From Spirosoma terrae (GTDB lineage: Bacteria; Bacteroidota; Bacteroidia; Cytophagales; Spirosomataceae), in the NCBI RefSeq assembly GCF_010435915.1, contig NZ_JAAFZH010000008.1, positions 124,001 to 188,000 of the forward strand: DNA of 64,000 bases, in the 5' to 3' direction. A program made the translations under genes and the position numbers. Below the pieces are notes generated by a model. It was given only the letters and a program-made list of their open reading frames with translations, was not told the DNA's origin and ran no database searches. Every line of letters starts with the position of its first letter. Within the stretch, counting starts at the first letter, position 1. Below, piece after piece: positions 24,523 to 33,333 of this stretch.

Positions 24523-27465
24523 CTATCGGATTCGCCGAATTACGAATGGAAGGCATTGGGCAGGTGGACAACTACAGGTTGTTTGGGGAAGAATAACTAA
24601 TTTATCCTTAAAGCATCCCGCACTACTACTGATTCGAATAGTATAGGCTTGACCCGTTACCGAGACTGGGTTTGGTATGTTAGTGACCAAAACACCGTTC
24701 GATGGCACCCGAATTGTGCTGCCGCCCGCTATTCGCTGAGATGCATCATAGGTAGCTCCTAAGTTTATCTCATAATAGTACGTGGTTGTATCGGATGAAT
24801 TAGCTGTCCAATTCGTAATCAGGATACGCCCATCGCTGTTAACACTATTACTTTGAGGCTGGCAGGTTGCTGTTTGTGTTTGCGCCTGATAATCAGGGAT
24901 AGAGTCCTCGACAATGATAGCCGGACAGCATGAATTATCAGGGCAGGTTCCCGCTACGTTCCCATTAACAACAACGGAGTAACTACCGGCCTGAGTCGCA
25001 TTATACGTACTGCTGGTGGCTCCGGATATTGCAATACCATTGCGATACCATTGATAGGTTCCCAAATCGGGCGTCGTATTCAGCTGATAAACATAGCCGC
25101 TTCCCTTACACACATGCACAGGCGGTGGGCACGTAGTTATTGTGCAACTGGCAGGTGCTGTATAGGTGCTGGTAACGGATGTACAACCTGCCAGGCTAAT
25201 GAGAACAGAATGAGTTACACCATCGGAGTGAAGCCCATTCAGAACGGCCGTATACGTAGTGGCACTACTTGTTGTGGCAATAGTCTGGCTGAATGCTCCT
25301 GTACTGATGGTCAATATACCAGTAGGACCATTAGCCAATTGAATCGTAGCCGTAACAGAATACGTATTGGTTGCACTCACACAACTACCTGGCGTTACTG
25401 TTACAGATAAAACACAAGTAGCCGCAGGCTGAGTGGTGACGGTGATAGCCGCCGTAGCGCTACATCCGGCTGGTGTGGTACAGGTGGCCGAGTAAGTCTG
25501 GGTAGCATTCATCGGGGTGACGGTGATGACACTGCCGGTCTGGCCACTGCTCCACGCTAGGTTGCCCGAACAGCCATTGGCTGTCAGACTCACGGGCGTG
25601 CCTACCGTTACGTTGGTGGCACTGGCTGCCAGGCTTAGGGTCGGTAATGGGCTGACCGTTACGGTACCCACCGCTGTGGTGGTTGAGCCGGTTCCCGTAG
25701 TACAGGTGGCTGTGTAGGACGTGGTGCTGGTGAGCGTTGGGGTAACTAAGGTAGCGCCCGTTGCCCCCGTGTTCCAGGTGACGTTACCCGTACAGCCACT
25801 GGCTACCAGCGTTGCTGATTGCCCAGCACAGATGGTGGCCGAGGTCACCACTAAGCTAGCCGCTGGCTGAGTGGTGACGGTGATAGCCGCCGTAGCACTA
25901 CAGCCCGCTGGTGTGGTGCAGGTGGCGCTGTAAGTCTGGGTAGCATTCATCGGGGTGACGGTGATGACACTGCCGGTCTGGCCACTGCTCCACGCTACGT
26001 TGCCTGAACAGCCATTGGCTGACAGACTCACGGGTGTGCCTACCGTTACGTTGGTGGCACTGGCTGCCAGGCTTAGGGTCGGTAATGGGTTCACCGTTAC
26101 CGTGCTGGTGGTTGATCCTGAGCAGGCACCCACCGTACACGTAGCGGAATAGGTCGTGGTCGTGGTGGGATTGACGGTTTTGGTTAATCCGGTCGAGCCG
26201 TCGTTCCAGACAACGGTGCCTGAACAGTTAGAGACGGTTAACACCGCTGATTGTCCGGCACAGATGCTTGGACTGTTGACGGTCGGGGCAGGTGCAGGGG
26301 TTACGGTCACCGTGCTGATGGTCGATCCTGAGCAGGCACCTACCGTACACGTAGCGGAATAGGTCGTGGTCGTTGTCGGGTTAACGGTGCGAGTGGCACC
26401 GGTGATGCCACCTCCCCAGTTGACCGTGCCTGAACAGTTGGAGACAGTTAACACCGCTGATTGTCCAGCACAGATGCTTGGACTGTTGACGGTCGGGGCA
26501 GGTGCGGGGCTGACCGTGACGCTTGTTGAGGCAGAACCGTTACAATCTCCTATCGTACACGTAGCTGAATACGTAGTGGTTATCGATGGACTAACAACAC
26601 GAGTAACGCCAGTAGCACCATCGTTCCAGGCTACCGTGCCTCCTGTACAACCCGAGACTGATAATGTTGAGTTGCCTCCAGGGCAAATTGACGGATTCGT
26701 ATTATTTATTGAAACTGTCGGGTTGGTACAGGACGGTATTTCTTCTAATTCTAAGTAACTGTCTCCTACCCCAAATGGATAAGCTCCATCCGGATTATTA
26801 ACACGAATTACGTCCCACCAGCCCCCAAGACCGAAAGCGGTTGGATGGCGTAAGGATGCACCATTTCCCATTTGGAAATAAGCCGTGTATTGACTGCCAG
26901 GAGGATCAGTCGGGGCCAATGATGACTGGTCTTTATTTTGTACGATATAAGGCCCATGCCCAGCAATATTGCTCGTGACGGTGCCTTGACTAACATTGTA
27001 GTAAACAAACCCAGTTCCTGCTGCATTGCCACAAGCTCCTCCCATCGGAAAATGAGGAGGGGCAGTGGTTGTTCTACCAACTAAATCAATATGCATTGTC
27101 CAGTTCTCAGCACTCAATGCTCCTGTTGTTTTATCCGCCAGGTTATACACCACATCCAGGGTTGCTGTTCCGTTGGCGTACTCTTTAAAAGTCCCGGTTG
27201 TGCCTACCACCTTCAAGGCATATCCTGCATTTCTTGGGAAAGCTGTGTAGGTGGTTACTGACGTAATATCTAAATGGCCTCCTTCTGTAGGATAGCCATT
27301 ATTTGTATAGAATGCACATTGCGGATCGACATCAGAGACTCTATATGTTTTTATTACCTGGCTGTACGCGCTCAGGCAACAGCCAAGTAATAGTATAAGA
27401 GTAGTCAATGGCCTTACCCGGAAAATGAGTTCCTCTTTACGTAAAGTAGAACAATTTGTCTCCAT
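24523..27465 (-). CDS. Large exported Ig-like repeat protein
   Basis: 980 residues. Signal peptide with a long basic n-region, ending near A-Y-S-Q (residue 36). Residues ~37-245 form a unique N-terminal domain (probably a lectin-like or carbohydrate-binding beta-sandwich). From ~250 onwards come ~70-residue beta modules with the pattern P-S-I-C-A-G-Q-S-A-V-L-T-V...N-C-S-G-T-V...T-T-T-Y-S-A-T-C-T-V, each with conserved Cys. A Cys-rich module (VCKGSGYVYQLN..., QWYRNG) follows, then a final beta-domain. The C-terminus (CLPFVIRRIR) does not look like a canonical T9SS type A or B tail. Probably a surface or secreted adhesin. Several modules are nearly identical in DNA. Confidence 0.75.
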   Translation of the reverse strand: METNCSTLRKEELIFRVRPLTTLILLLGCCLSAYSQVIKTYRVSDVDPQCAFYTNNGYPTEGGHLDITSVTTYTAFPRNAGYALKVVGTTGTFKEYANGTATLDVVYNLADKTTGALSAENWTMHIDLVGRTTTAPPHFPMGGACGNAAGTGFVYYNVSQGTVTSNIAGHGPYIVQNKDQSSLAPTDPPGSQYTAYFQMGNGASLRHPTAFGLGGWWDVIRVNNPDGAYPFGVGDSYLELEEIPSCTNPTVSINNTNPSICPGGNSTLSVSGCTGGTVAWNDGATGVTRVVSPSITTTYSATCTIGDCNGSASTSVTVSPAPAPTVNSPSICAGQSAVLTVSNCSGTVNWGGGITGATRTVNPTTTTTYSATCTVGACSGSTISTVTVTPAPAPTVNSPSICAGQSAVLTVSNCSGTVVWNDGSTGLTKTVNPTTTTTYSATCTVGACSGSTTSTVTVNPLPTLSLAASATNVTVGTPVSLSANGCSGNVAWSSGQTGSVITVTPMNATQTYSATCTTPAGCSATAAITVTTQPAASLVVTSATICAGQSATLVASGCTGNVTWNTGATGATLVTPTLTSTTSYTATCTTGTGSTTTAVGTVTVSPLPTLSLAASATNVTVGTPVSLTANGCSGNLAWSSGQTGSVITVTPMNATQTYSATCTTPAGCSATAAITVTTQPAATCVLSVTVTPGSCVSATNTYSVTATIQLANGPTGILTISTGAFSQTIATTSSATTYTAVLNGLHSDGVTHSVLISLAGCTSVTSTYTAPASCTITTCPPPVHVCKGSGYVYQLNTTPDLGTYQWYRNGIAISGATSSTYNATQAGSYSVVVNGNVAGTCPDNSCCPAIIVEDSIPDYQAQTQTATCQPQSNSVNSDGRILITNWTANSSDTTTYYYEINLGATYDASQRIAGGSTIRVPSNGVLVTNIPNPVSVTGQAYTIRISSSAGCFKDKLVILPQTTCSCPPAQCLPFVIRRIR
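25429..26100 (-). repeat. Two 234-bp near-identical coding repeats
   Basis: 25429-25662 and 25867-26100 align without gaps and differ at about a dozen positions. They code for the modules containing LPTLSLAASATNVTVGTPVS. Such identity suggests recent duplication or gene conversion and makes the locus prone to slippage or assembly error. Confidence 0.85.
26101..26730 (-). repeat. 210-bp-period coding repeats
   Basis: Units near 26101, 26311 and 26521 repeat every 210 bp (70 codons); the first two are nearly identical over the stretch coding for the GQSAVLTVSNCSGTV modules, the third is more diverged. Confidence 0.75.
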
Positions 27466-27768
27466 AAAAGGGTGATTTGATGAATGAAATCACCTTGTAA
27501 ATCGACAAATTCAATTCCGATGTGATGTATAGATCAGGATAGTTGGTGTCAGTGGTAGTTTTGGTAGGGTCAATTCATGGAAAAGCTTTCGTATACCCCT
27601 ATCTGACATGTCAATATGCACTAATTACACTTGTGTGCATGTTGACATGTTTGTTAAACTAAAAAAGGTATTTATGTTTATGGTTATACGTAAATAAGTA
27701 CGCTAGTTATATGAATACTGTGTACTTATTTCAATGGCCTGATTTTTGTAAGGATCGACCTGCCTGGA
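27466..27768. other. 303-bp intergenic region with two inverted repeats
   Basis: No gene seen. An 8-bp stem at 27471-27494 lies in the leader just before the start codon of the exported protein. A 16-bp inverted repeat (27606-27621 with 27635-27650, one mismatch) contains TGACATG at its ends. Neither has a T-run on the minus strand; the second could be an operator. Confidence 0.6.
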
Positions 27769-28551
27769 TTAAGCCGGTATCAAAACGGTTACCTGCGTTC
27801 CTTTTCCTGGCTGGCTTTGTATGCGAATGTCGCCACTGATTTTTTTTGCAATATCAAGAGACAGGCCCAGCCCTAAACCCAGCCCTTGTTCTTTTCGGGT
27901 GCCCGGACGAGATACCGGAAACTGAAATAATCGTTCTATTTCCTGAGGACCTATACCAGAACCTGTATCTCTCACTGTAATGCTGGCCGTATTATCTTCT
28001 AGCTTACATTCCAAATGGATAAACCCTTTTTCAGGCGTAAACTTAATGGCGTTACTGATCAGATTTCGCAAGATGATTTTCAGGTAATTTTCGTCGGTAT
28101 TTACTATACAGGTTTTATCGATTGTGTTCAGAAATGTGAGGTCTTTTTCCTCAATCATATATCTATACTCTTCCAGCAGGCTATCCGTTAACGGCTTTAT
28201 GGGTACTGACGTATAAACCGGAGTGGCACCTTTGAGCTGCATACTTGCCCAGTAGAGCACATTATTCAGAATATCCTGCAAACTTTTCAGTTCAGACTGA
28301 ACAAAAAAATGTATGTTTTCGGCGGTCTGGTTTGAACTGGAAATCAGACGATTTAAGGGCGCTCGTAAATCATGACTCAAAAGCGAGAATATCTTATCTT
28401 TCAGTTGATTCGATTCCTGCAACGACACGGCCTGCTGGCTGATAATGGTATTTTGCTGGGTGAGAATTTCGCTTAGTTTTTTCTTTTTTTGATAGTTATT
28501 CACGGCCCACGCTGCCCCTAACAACGCCCCTATAAATAGAACCATTAACAC
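27769..28551 (-). CDS. Histidine kinase half of an amber-split TPR sensor kinase
   Basis: 260 residues if translation starts at the GTG at 28551. One membrane helix (~2-18), a coiled coil, HisKA with H60 in F-S-L-L-S-H-D-L-R-A-P, and HATPase with N box (N-L-I-S-N-A-I-K-F), G1 (D-T-G-S-G-I-G) and G2 (GLGLGLSL). It autophosphorylates and would pass phosphate to the regulator at 29839. It is in the same frame as the upstream TPR gene, separated only by TAG-AAG-AGA. A normal family member has TPRs, a membrane helix and kinase in one chain, so this is probably the 3' half of an interrupted gene. It could also be made by read-through or restart. Confidence 0.8.
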   Translation of the reverse strand: MLMVLFIGALLGAAWAVNNYQKKKKLSEILTQQNTIISQQAVSLQESNQLKDKIFSLLSHDLRAPLNRLISSSNQTAENIHFFVQSELKSLQDILNNVLYWASMQLKGATPVYTSVPIKPLTDSLLEEYRYMIEEKDLTFLNTIDKTCIVNTDENYLKIILRNLISNAIKFTPEKGFIHLECKLEDNTASITVRDTGSGIGPQEIERLFQFPVSRPGTRKEQGLGLGLGLSLDIAKKISGDIRIQSQPGKGTQVTVLIPA

Positions 28552-28557
28552 TCTCTT

Positions 28558-29811
28558 CTAGCGTCCGGCTAGTTTGGCTTCCTGTTCTTTCAATAAAGCA
28601 GTTGCCTGTGCTTTATACAATTTTTGGTCTTGCTTGATCTCCTCAACCTGCATATCGGCTTCTGCCATCAGGGTGTTTACCTGAATATTATGTAATAGTG
28701 TATGTAATTCGGTCGCCTGAGTCAGATACGAATAAGCCAGTTCGTAATTACCTTCCTTCTTATGAGCCTGCTGTAGATAGAGTAGGCATGTGTACTTTTC
28801 ATACCCCATCGAATTTTGAGCCTGCGCCATATAGGAAAGGGCCTGTTTTAACTCCGAAATGGCCAGTTTATTTTGAGCAAGCATATAGGCACTTTTTCCC
28901 CGCATCATATGCCTTAACCCGCTCAATGTCAACGTATTGAGTTCCAAATTTTTAACATACGTTTTGGCCTTCGTGCTTATATCAAAAGCCTTTTTATAGT
29001 CTTTTATGGTGAAGTAATACTCGGCCAGATAGATATCGATTTCTAACTTTCGGAACTCATGAGCAGCTAATTCTTTTTTCAGTGCTACGTACTCGTTCTG
29101 AATCGCATCTTCGTCTGCTTTTTTTCCGCTCCTGGCCCGTTGTTCAAATTGCAACACGCGAAAATTAGCGTATTCTTTACTGCCTGCTTTAACAAATGTT
29201 TTATAGGCGGTAAAGTATTTTTGAAATTGCTGGGAACTCATATCAAAGTCCAGGATCATACAAAAGTTATGATAGATTCTGGTTACAATGATCGAATCAA
29301 CGGAGGTAAGAGACCGTTTCGCTTTTAGTGATTTTAGAAGTTTTAACGCTGATGTCGAAAACTGATACGTACTATCTGCATCCGCATAATAAACACACAG
29401 GTTATACCAGGCTTTATAAAGTATATCGGGATTGTTCTGCCTCTGAGCACTTTCCATGCTTTTCCTGTAATAATATTCTACCTGTGAAGTGCCGGATCTA
29501 TGAGTCAACGAAGGGGCTACTCGTACGTATGCATTAGCCAATAAATTCCATAAGCGAGGTGTCTCCGTATAATTAGGGTACTTATCAGCTATTTTTTTCC
29601 CTTGTAAGGCGTAGTATAATGAACTATCGGCTATTACATTCAAGTAATATATGCCCAAATTCGTATAAGCCTTTAGTCGTGTTGTATCATCATGCGCTTT
29701 CGTTAATTCGGAGCGTAGTTTTTGTATATCAGATGAGGGTTTTGCCGGTTGAGCGATGGCAATACCAATCTGCCCTGCCAGTAGCAGAAAGCAAAGTAAA
29801 TACTTGGTCAT
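28558..29811 (-). CDS. TPR sensor half of an amber-split sensor kinase
   Basis: 417 residues. Signal peptide (to about A-I-A-Q, residue 21), then several TPR-like helical hairpins with repeated A-Y-T-N-L-G, SSLYYALQGK, and ...DYKKAFDISTKAK... ending in a coiled coil (LKEQEAKLAGR). The ORF stops with TAG exactly where the membrane helix of the family would start; the frame continues as K-R-V-L-M-V-L-F-I-G. The periplasmic TPR part is thought to sense an unknown signal. If the stop is real, the TPR protein is soluble and free of its kinase. Confidence 0.85.
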   Translation of the reverse strand: MTKYLLCFLLLAGQIGIAIAQPAKPSSDIQKLRSELTKAHDDTTRLKAYTNLGIYYLNVIADSSLYYALQGKKIADKYPNYTETPRLWNLLANAYVRVAPSLTHRSGTSQVEYYYRKSMESAQRQNNPDILYKAWYNLCVYYADADSTYQFSTSALKLLKSLKAKRSLTSVDSIIVTRIYHNFCMILDFDMSSQQFQKYFTAYKTFVKAGSKEYANFRVLQFEQRARSGKKADEDAIQNEYVALKKELAAHEFRKLEIDIYLAEYYFTIKDYKKAFDISTKAKTYVKNLELNTLTLSGLRHMMRGKSAYMLAQNKLAISELKQALSYMAQAQNSMGYEKYTCLLYLQQAHKKEGNYELAYSYLTQATELHTLLHNIQVNTLMAEADMQVEEIKQDQKLYKAQATALLKEQEAKLAGR

Positions 29812-29838
29812 GGAGTTAGTAAAGAAGTAAAAAAAACT

Positions 29839-30567
29839 CTATTCTGAAGCCAGCGTGTCGTTATCGAACAACCTTAATAATGGCGCTAACTTCGACTTAT
29901 AGGAGATTCCTATCGGGAGATTTGCATTCTGCAAATGCAGTTTGTTATGATCGAAGCCGATTAATTTATTGAGATTAATAATATACGATTTATGTATACG
30001 CATGAATCGCTTTACATCCAGCATCGATTCCAGATTGGTTAACGTATCATTGATGACGTGGGTGGTTCCCTTGTATATTACTTTGGTATAGATTCCGTAG
30101 CCTTCAAAATAATCTATGTCGTCGATGATGAAGCGCTGAAATCGACGTCCCATTTTTAGAAAAATACTTTTATTGTCTACTAGTTGGCTCGTCTCAATAT
30201 TGGTGTTCAGCGCCCGATTTATAGCCAGCATTAGTCGACTGGTATCGATGGGTTTGACTAGAAAATCTTTGGCTTTGCCAATGCTATAACTTTCAACAGC
30301 GTAGTCGGGTGTATTACTAACAATAATAACTGGCGGAAGCTGAGTCTGATGTCGAAGAAAATCAAATCCGCTAAGCCCATCAGAGCTTTCCAGATTAACA
30401 TCTAATAAAATAAAATCGATCTGTTTCGAACGCACAGCCTCTAAAGCTTCACCATAGTTTTTACAATGGCCAACCGATACCAAAAAGGAGAAGGGCTTTA
30501 ATTGGTTAACCAAACTCTCTACAAAAAATGGATCATCATCAATGAGTAAGTACGTTAAAACGTTCAT
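29839..30567 (-). CDS. LytTR-family response regulator
   Basis: 242 residues. Receiver domain 1-120 with acidic D10-D12, phospho-acceptor D56 (F-I-L-L-D-V-N-L) and K near 105 (K-D-F-L-V-K-P). LytTR DNA-binding domain from ~130 (IFLKMGRRFQRFIIDDIDYFEGYG, RIHKSYIIN, ISYKSKLAPLL). LytTR regulators bind paired 9-bp direct repeats 12-13 bp apart. It is first in the operon with the TPR sensor and kinase halves. Confidence 0.92.
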   Translation of the reverse strand: MNVLTYLLIDDDPFFVESLVNQLKPFSFLVSVGHCKNYGEALEAVRSKQIDFILLDVNLESSDGLSGFDFLRHQTQLPPVIIVSNTPDYAVESYSIGKAKDFLVKPIDTSRLMLAINRALNTNIETSQLVDNKSIFLKMGRRFQRFIIDDIDYFEGYGIYTKVIYKGTTHVINDTLTNLESMLDVKRFMRIHKSYIINLNKLIGFDHNKLHLQNANLPIGISYKSKLAPLLRLFDNDTLASE

Positions 30568-30607
30568 AGTAGGTGGGACGATTTAGACGGATAATCTTCT
30601 TAAAATA

Positions 30608-30638
30608 TCAAAGGTGAAACTTCGTTTCTTAATATCAA
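30608..30638 (-). promoter_or_regulatory. Promoter of the LytTR operon
   Basis: On the minus strand: TTTG (30638-30635), a 19-base spacer and CACCTTTG (30615-30608), one mismatch from TAnnTTTG. Start would be near 30601, 34 bases before the start codon. AATATCAAAG occurs twice here (30603-30612 and 30630-30639), once in each promoter box. Confidence 0.55.
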
Positions 30639-30705
30639 AGAGTGTATACATCTAAATCAGTCATTTCTCCTGAGCAGGTAGCATAAACTGATACGTAGCA
30701 TTACG

Positions 30706-32565
30706 TTAGGGAGTATAACGTAGCAAGGCTATTTTGCCATCCATAGTTGTGATTAACACCTCTTGTTTGCTGAGAGGAAAAAGCCGATTGATCATAGCAT
30801 TTGACAATTTGTGGGCCCAACTGATTTGCTTTGTTTTTCGATCAATAGCATACAAAACGCCCTCGTCGGTGGGTACAAAGACGGTGCCGTTACGTTCGAC
30901 AATGGGAGAAGGGCTTATTTCTGCGCCGTATTTGCAATCGACAAACCAGGCTGGCTGCGCTACGTTGGCCTGTGTGGAAAAGGCCCATACCGTATCACTC
31001 ATGCATTTTACGTAGAACAACGAACCATCTTCTGAAAGCCCGCTCGCTTCAAAACCTTTGTGCTGATTGGACTTCCAGATTTCCTGACCGTTTTTTGCAT
31101 TGAGTGCCGTAACGGTGCGGTCGGGAGTTTGCAGAAAGATTCGTCCGTTGGTAAGCACTGGTGTACAGGCTGCCGGTGAAAAATTGCGGCTTTTATTGTT
31201 CGTCCAGGTCCAGGTTGGCTGCCCGGTTTTTTTGTTCAACGCGTAAAAAGTAGAACCCCACGAACCAAAATAAACGGTTGATTTATCGACGATGGGTACA
31301 GACTCCACAAATCCTTTTACGTCGTTGAATGCCCATTTTTCAGAACCATCTTTTACTGATAATGCCCGGAACTTGCCTTCCGAACTCCCGATATAAATCG
31401 TGTTTCCATCAATAATTGGACAGGCTACTATTGGTTTGCCGGTGGCTACTTTCCAGATTGGAAGGCCCGTGTTTTTATTGAGGCAATAGATGGTGCCATC
31501 CGTTGAGGCAACAACGATTCGCTTCTTATCCAACACAGGTGTCGAATAGACTTTGCCATTCGTGGTAAAACGCCATTTTGCGGAGCCATCTTTCAAATCC
31601 AATGCTACCAGTTGCCCTTTGGTATTGGGGTAGAAGCCCATTTTTTTGTCGGCTATAATGCCCCCGCCAATGTCGCTGTCGTCTTGCTTTTCCCAGGTCC
31701 GGGAAACCTGCTTGTAGGTTTCATTAATCTGATAGGAAGGCCGAGAGTACTGTGTCTTATCCTGACTAAACTTGTGATTCTGCAACGCTATGGTACGCCA
31801 GGGGGGAGCTGTTTGACCAGCCTTGTTACCCACAGTAGGTGTACGTACCGCAAACGACATTTCATCGTTCTGAATTGTAACGATGTTATAACCACCAACT
31901 GCTTCGTTTGCCCGAAGGTTTGAGCGACCCATTGTTCCGGGAATTCCTTCGAAATCCAGTTTCAGATTAGCATGGCCATGACCGCAGAGAGCCGCCTGAA
32001 CGTTCGTTTTTTTGATTTCATCGATAACCAAATACCAGTTCGACAGCGAATTGTCGAGCGGATAATGATTCATAAAAATCACCGGCTGATTCGATTTTTC
32101 GAGCTTACTGACTTCTGAACGTAGCCAGAGAATGTCTTCCCGACTGACCAGCCCCGGCGACATTCGCATGTTCGGACCACTGCCGCAACCAATAAATCGA
32201 TATTTACCAAAATTGAAGGCGAAGTGCTCGGCTCCAAATACTTTTTTGAAGCTGTTACAGCCATTTTCTGACCACTTTGTGTCATGATTTCCGGGAAAGA
32301 TGTACCACTTTTTGTGTAAGCCATCAAGAATACGTTTCGCTTCGGCAAACTCATGGTCGGCTCCATAGTCAGTGACATCGCCCGTGAAAACCACAAAATC
32401 GATATTGGGTAACGTATTAATGTCGTTGACCGTCCGCTGCAGGTCTTCGGCAGCTGTTTCGGGAGCCCCAACGTGCGTATCTGTGACAAACGCAAAACGT
32501 ATTGGCTGGGCTAAGCAGATACTGCTGAAAATACACAGTAGCAGAAAGGGTACCAGGTTTTTCAT
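30706..32565 (-). CDS. Exported metallophosphoesterase fused to a PQQ-like beta-propeller
   Basis: 619 residues with signal peptide (to L-A-Q, residue 20). Residues ~21-250 are a calcineurin-like phosphoesterase: D29 and H31 (V-T-D-T-H), G-D-V-T-D, PGNHD, MNHYP, CGHGH. Residues ~300-619 are PQQ-propeller blades (G-x-x-x-A-L-D-L-K-D-G-S-x-K-W, ...ALNKKTGQPTW). The fusion puts a phosphatase next to a scaffold propeller of BamB type. Such proteins act in the periplasm; substrate unknown. SGNH hydrolase follows upstream on the same strand, so an operon is possible. Confidence 0.85.
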   Translation of the reverse strand: MKNLVPFLLLCIFSSICLAQPIRFAFVTDTHVGAPETAAEDLQRTVNDINTLPNIDFVVFTGDVTDYGADHEFAEAKRILDGLHKKWYIFPGNHDTKWSENGCNSFKKVFGAEHFAFNFGKYRFIGCGSGPNMRMSPGLVSREDILWLRSEVSKLEKSNQPVIFMNHYPLDNSLSNWYLVIDEIKKTNVQAALCGHGHANLKLDFEGIPGTMGRSNLRANEAVGGYNIVTIQNDEMSFAVRTPTVGNKAGQTAPPWRTIALQNHKFSQDKTQYSRPSYQINETYKQVSRTWEKQDDSDIGGGIIADKKMGFYPNTKGQLVALDLKDGSAKWRFTTNGKVYSTPVLDKKRIVVASTDGTIYCLNKNTGLPIWKVATGKPIVACPIIDGNTIYIGSSEGKFRALSVKDGSEKWAFNDVKGFVESVPIVDKSTVYFGSWGSTFYALNKKTGQPTWTWTNNKSRNFSPAACTPVLTNGRIFLQTPDRTVTALNAKNGQEIWKSNQHKGFEASGLSEDGSLFYVKCMSDTVWAFSTQANVAQPAWFVDCKYGAEISPSPIVERNGTVFVPTDEGVLYAIDRKTKQISWAHKLSNAMINRLFPLSKQEVLITTMDGKIALLRYTP

Positions 32566-32623
32566 TGTTGAGAATCAAAAGGCTACGTTACGTATAGCCG
32601 TGCTGGCGGATGGCTACGGCCTG

Positions 32624-33268
32624 TTACTTGAGATAAGGCTTCAGAACCGGAGCCCACCGTTGGTAGCCCGCATCGGTCATGTGCAGGCTATCGGCTTTGA
32701 AGAGCGAGGGCAATGGCTGATTATCGGAGCCGAGCATAGATGGCCGTATATCAACAAAGGCCGCGTTCTTCTGACGGGCTATATAGTCACTAATTAACTG
32801 ATTGGTTTCGTTGACAACAGCCCAGTATTGCCGACGCGATGGACTTAGTTTAATGGCAATGTATACGAATGGCACATTGGGTAATTTCTGCCGGACGTAT
32901 TGAAACAGATCAACGAAGTTGGCATAGGTTTGCTGAGCAGTTAGCTTACCCGAAGCGATATCGTTTTCCCCGGCATATACCACAACCTGTTTGGGTTTAT
33001 AACGAATAATAACCCGGTCGGCAAAGTGACGGACATCGCTTAATTCCGATCCGCCAAACCCCCGGTTTAGCACCACTTTATCTGGAAAGTAATGTTGTAG
33101 ATCAGGCCAGAGCCGGATTGATGAACTACCTGTAAACAGGATTGGATTGGTAGGTGGAGGAGTTTGCTTATCCTGCGTTTCGAAAGCGGCTATTTCGTTG
33201 TCAAACCGATGAGGTTGGACCCATATGAATGAGAATAAAAGAATAGCCAACAAACCGATTTTCGTCAT
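32624..33268 (-). CDS. SGNH/GDSL-family hydrolase, exported
   Basis: 214 residues. Signal peptide or anchor in the first ~17 residues. Blocks of the SGNH family: I, F-T-G-S-S-S-I (47-51) with the nucleophile Ser; II, GFGGSE (70-75); III, GEND (100-103); V, D193 and H196 in D-S-L-H. It would be an esterase or acetyl-esterase acting on lipids, peptidoglycan or glycan in the periplasm. Located between murF (upstream, same strand) and the phosphoesterase-propeller gene. Confidence 0.88.
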   Translation of the reverse strand: MTKIGLLAILLFSFIWVQPHRFDNEIAAFETQDKQTPPPTNPILFTGSSSIRLWPDLQHYFPDKVVLNRGFGGSELSDVRHFADRVIIRYKPKQVVVYAGENDIASGKLTAQQTYANFVDLFQYVRQKLPNVPFVYIAIKLSPSRRQYWAVVNETNQLISDYIARQKNAAFVDIRPSMLGSDNQPLPSLFKADSLHMTDAGYQRWAPVLKPYLK

Positions 33269-33333
33269 AATAAATTGTAGCTCGTTTTACTACGTGAATA
33301 CGATTAATAAAGCTTCTTTCCAGACGACCTTAC

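Noticed and set aside
32079..32495. 138-codon frame on the same strand as the phosphoesterase gene
   Set aside because: Alternate frame within the metallophosphoesterase domain; no family similarity.
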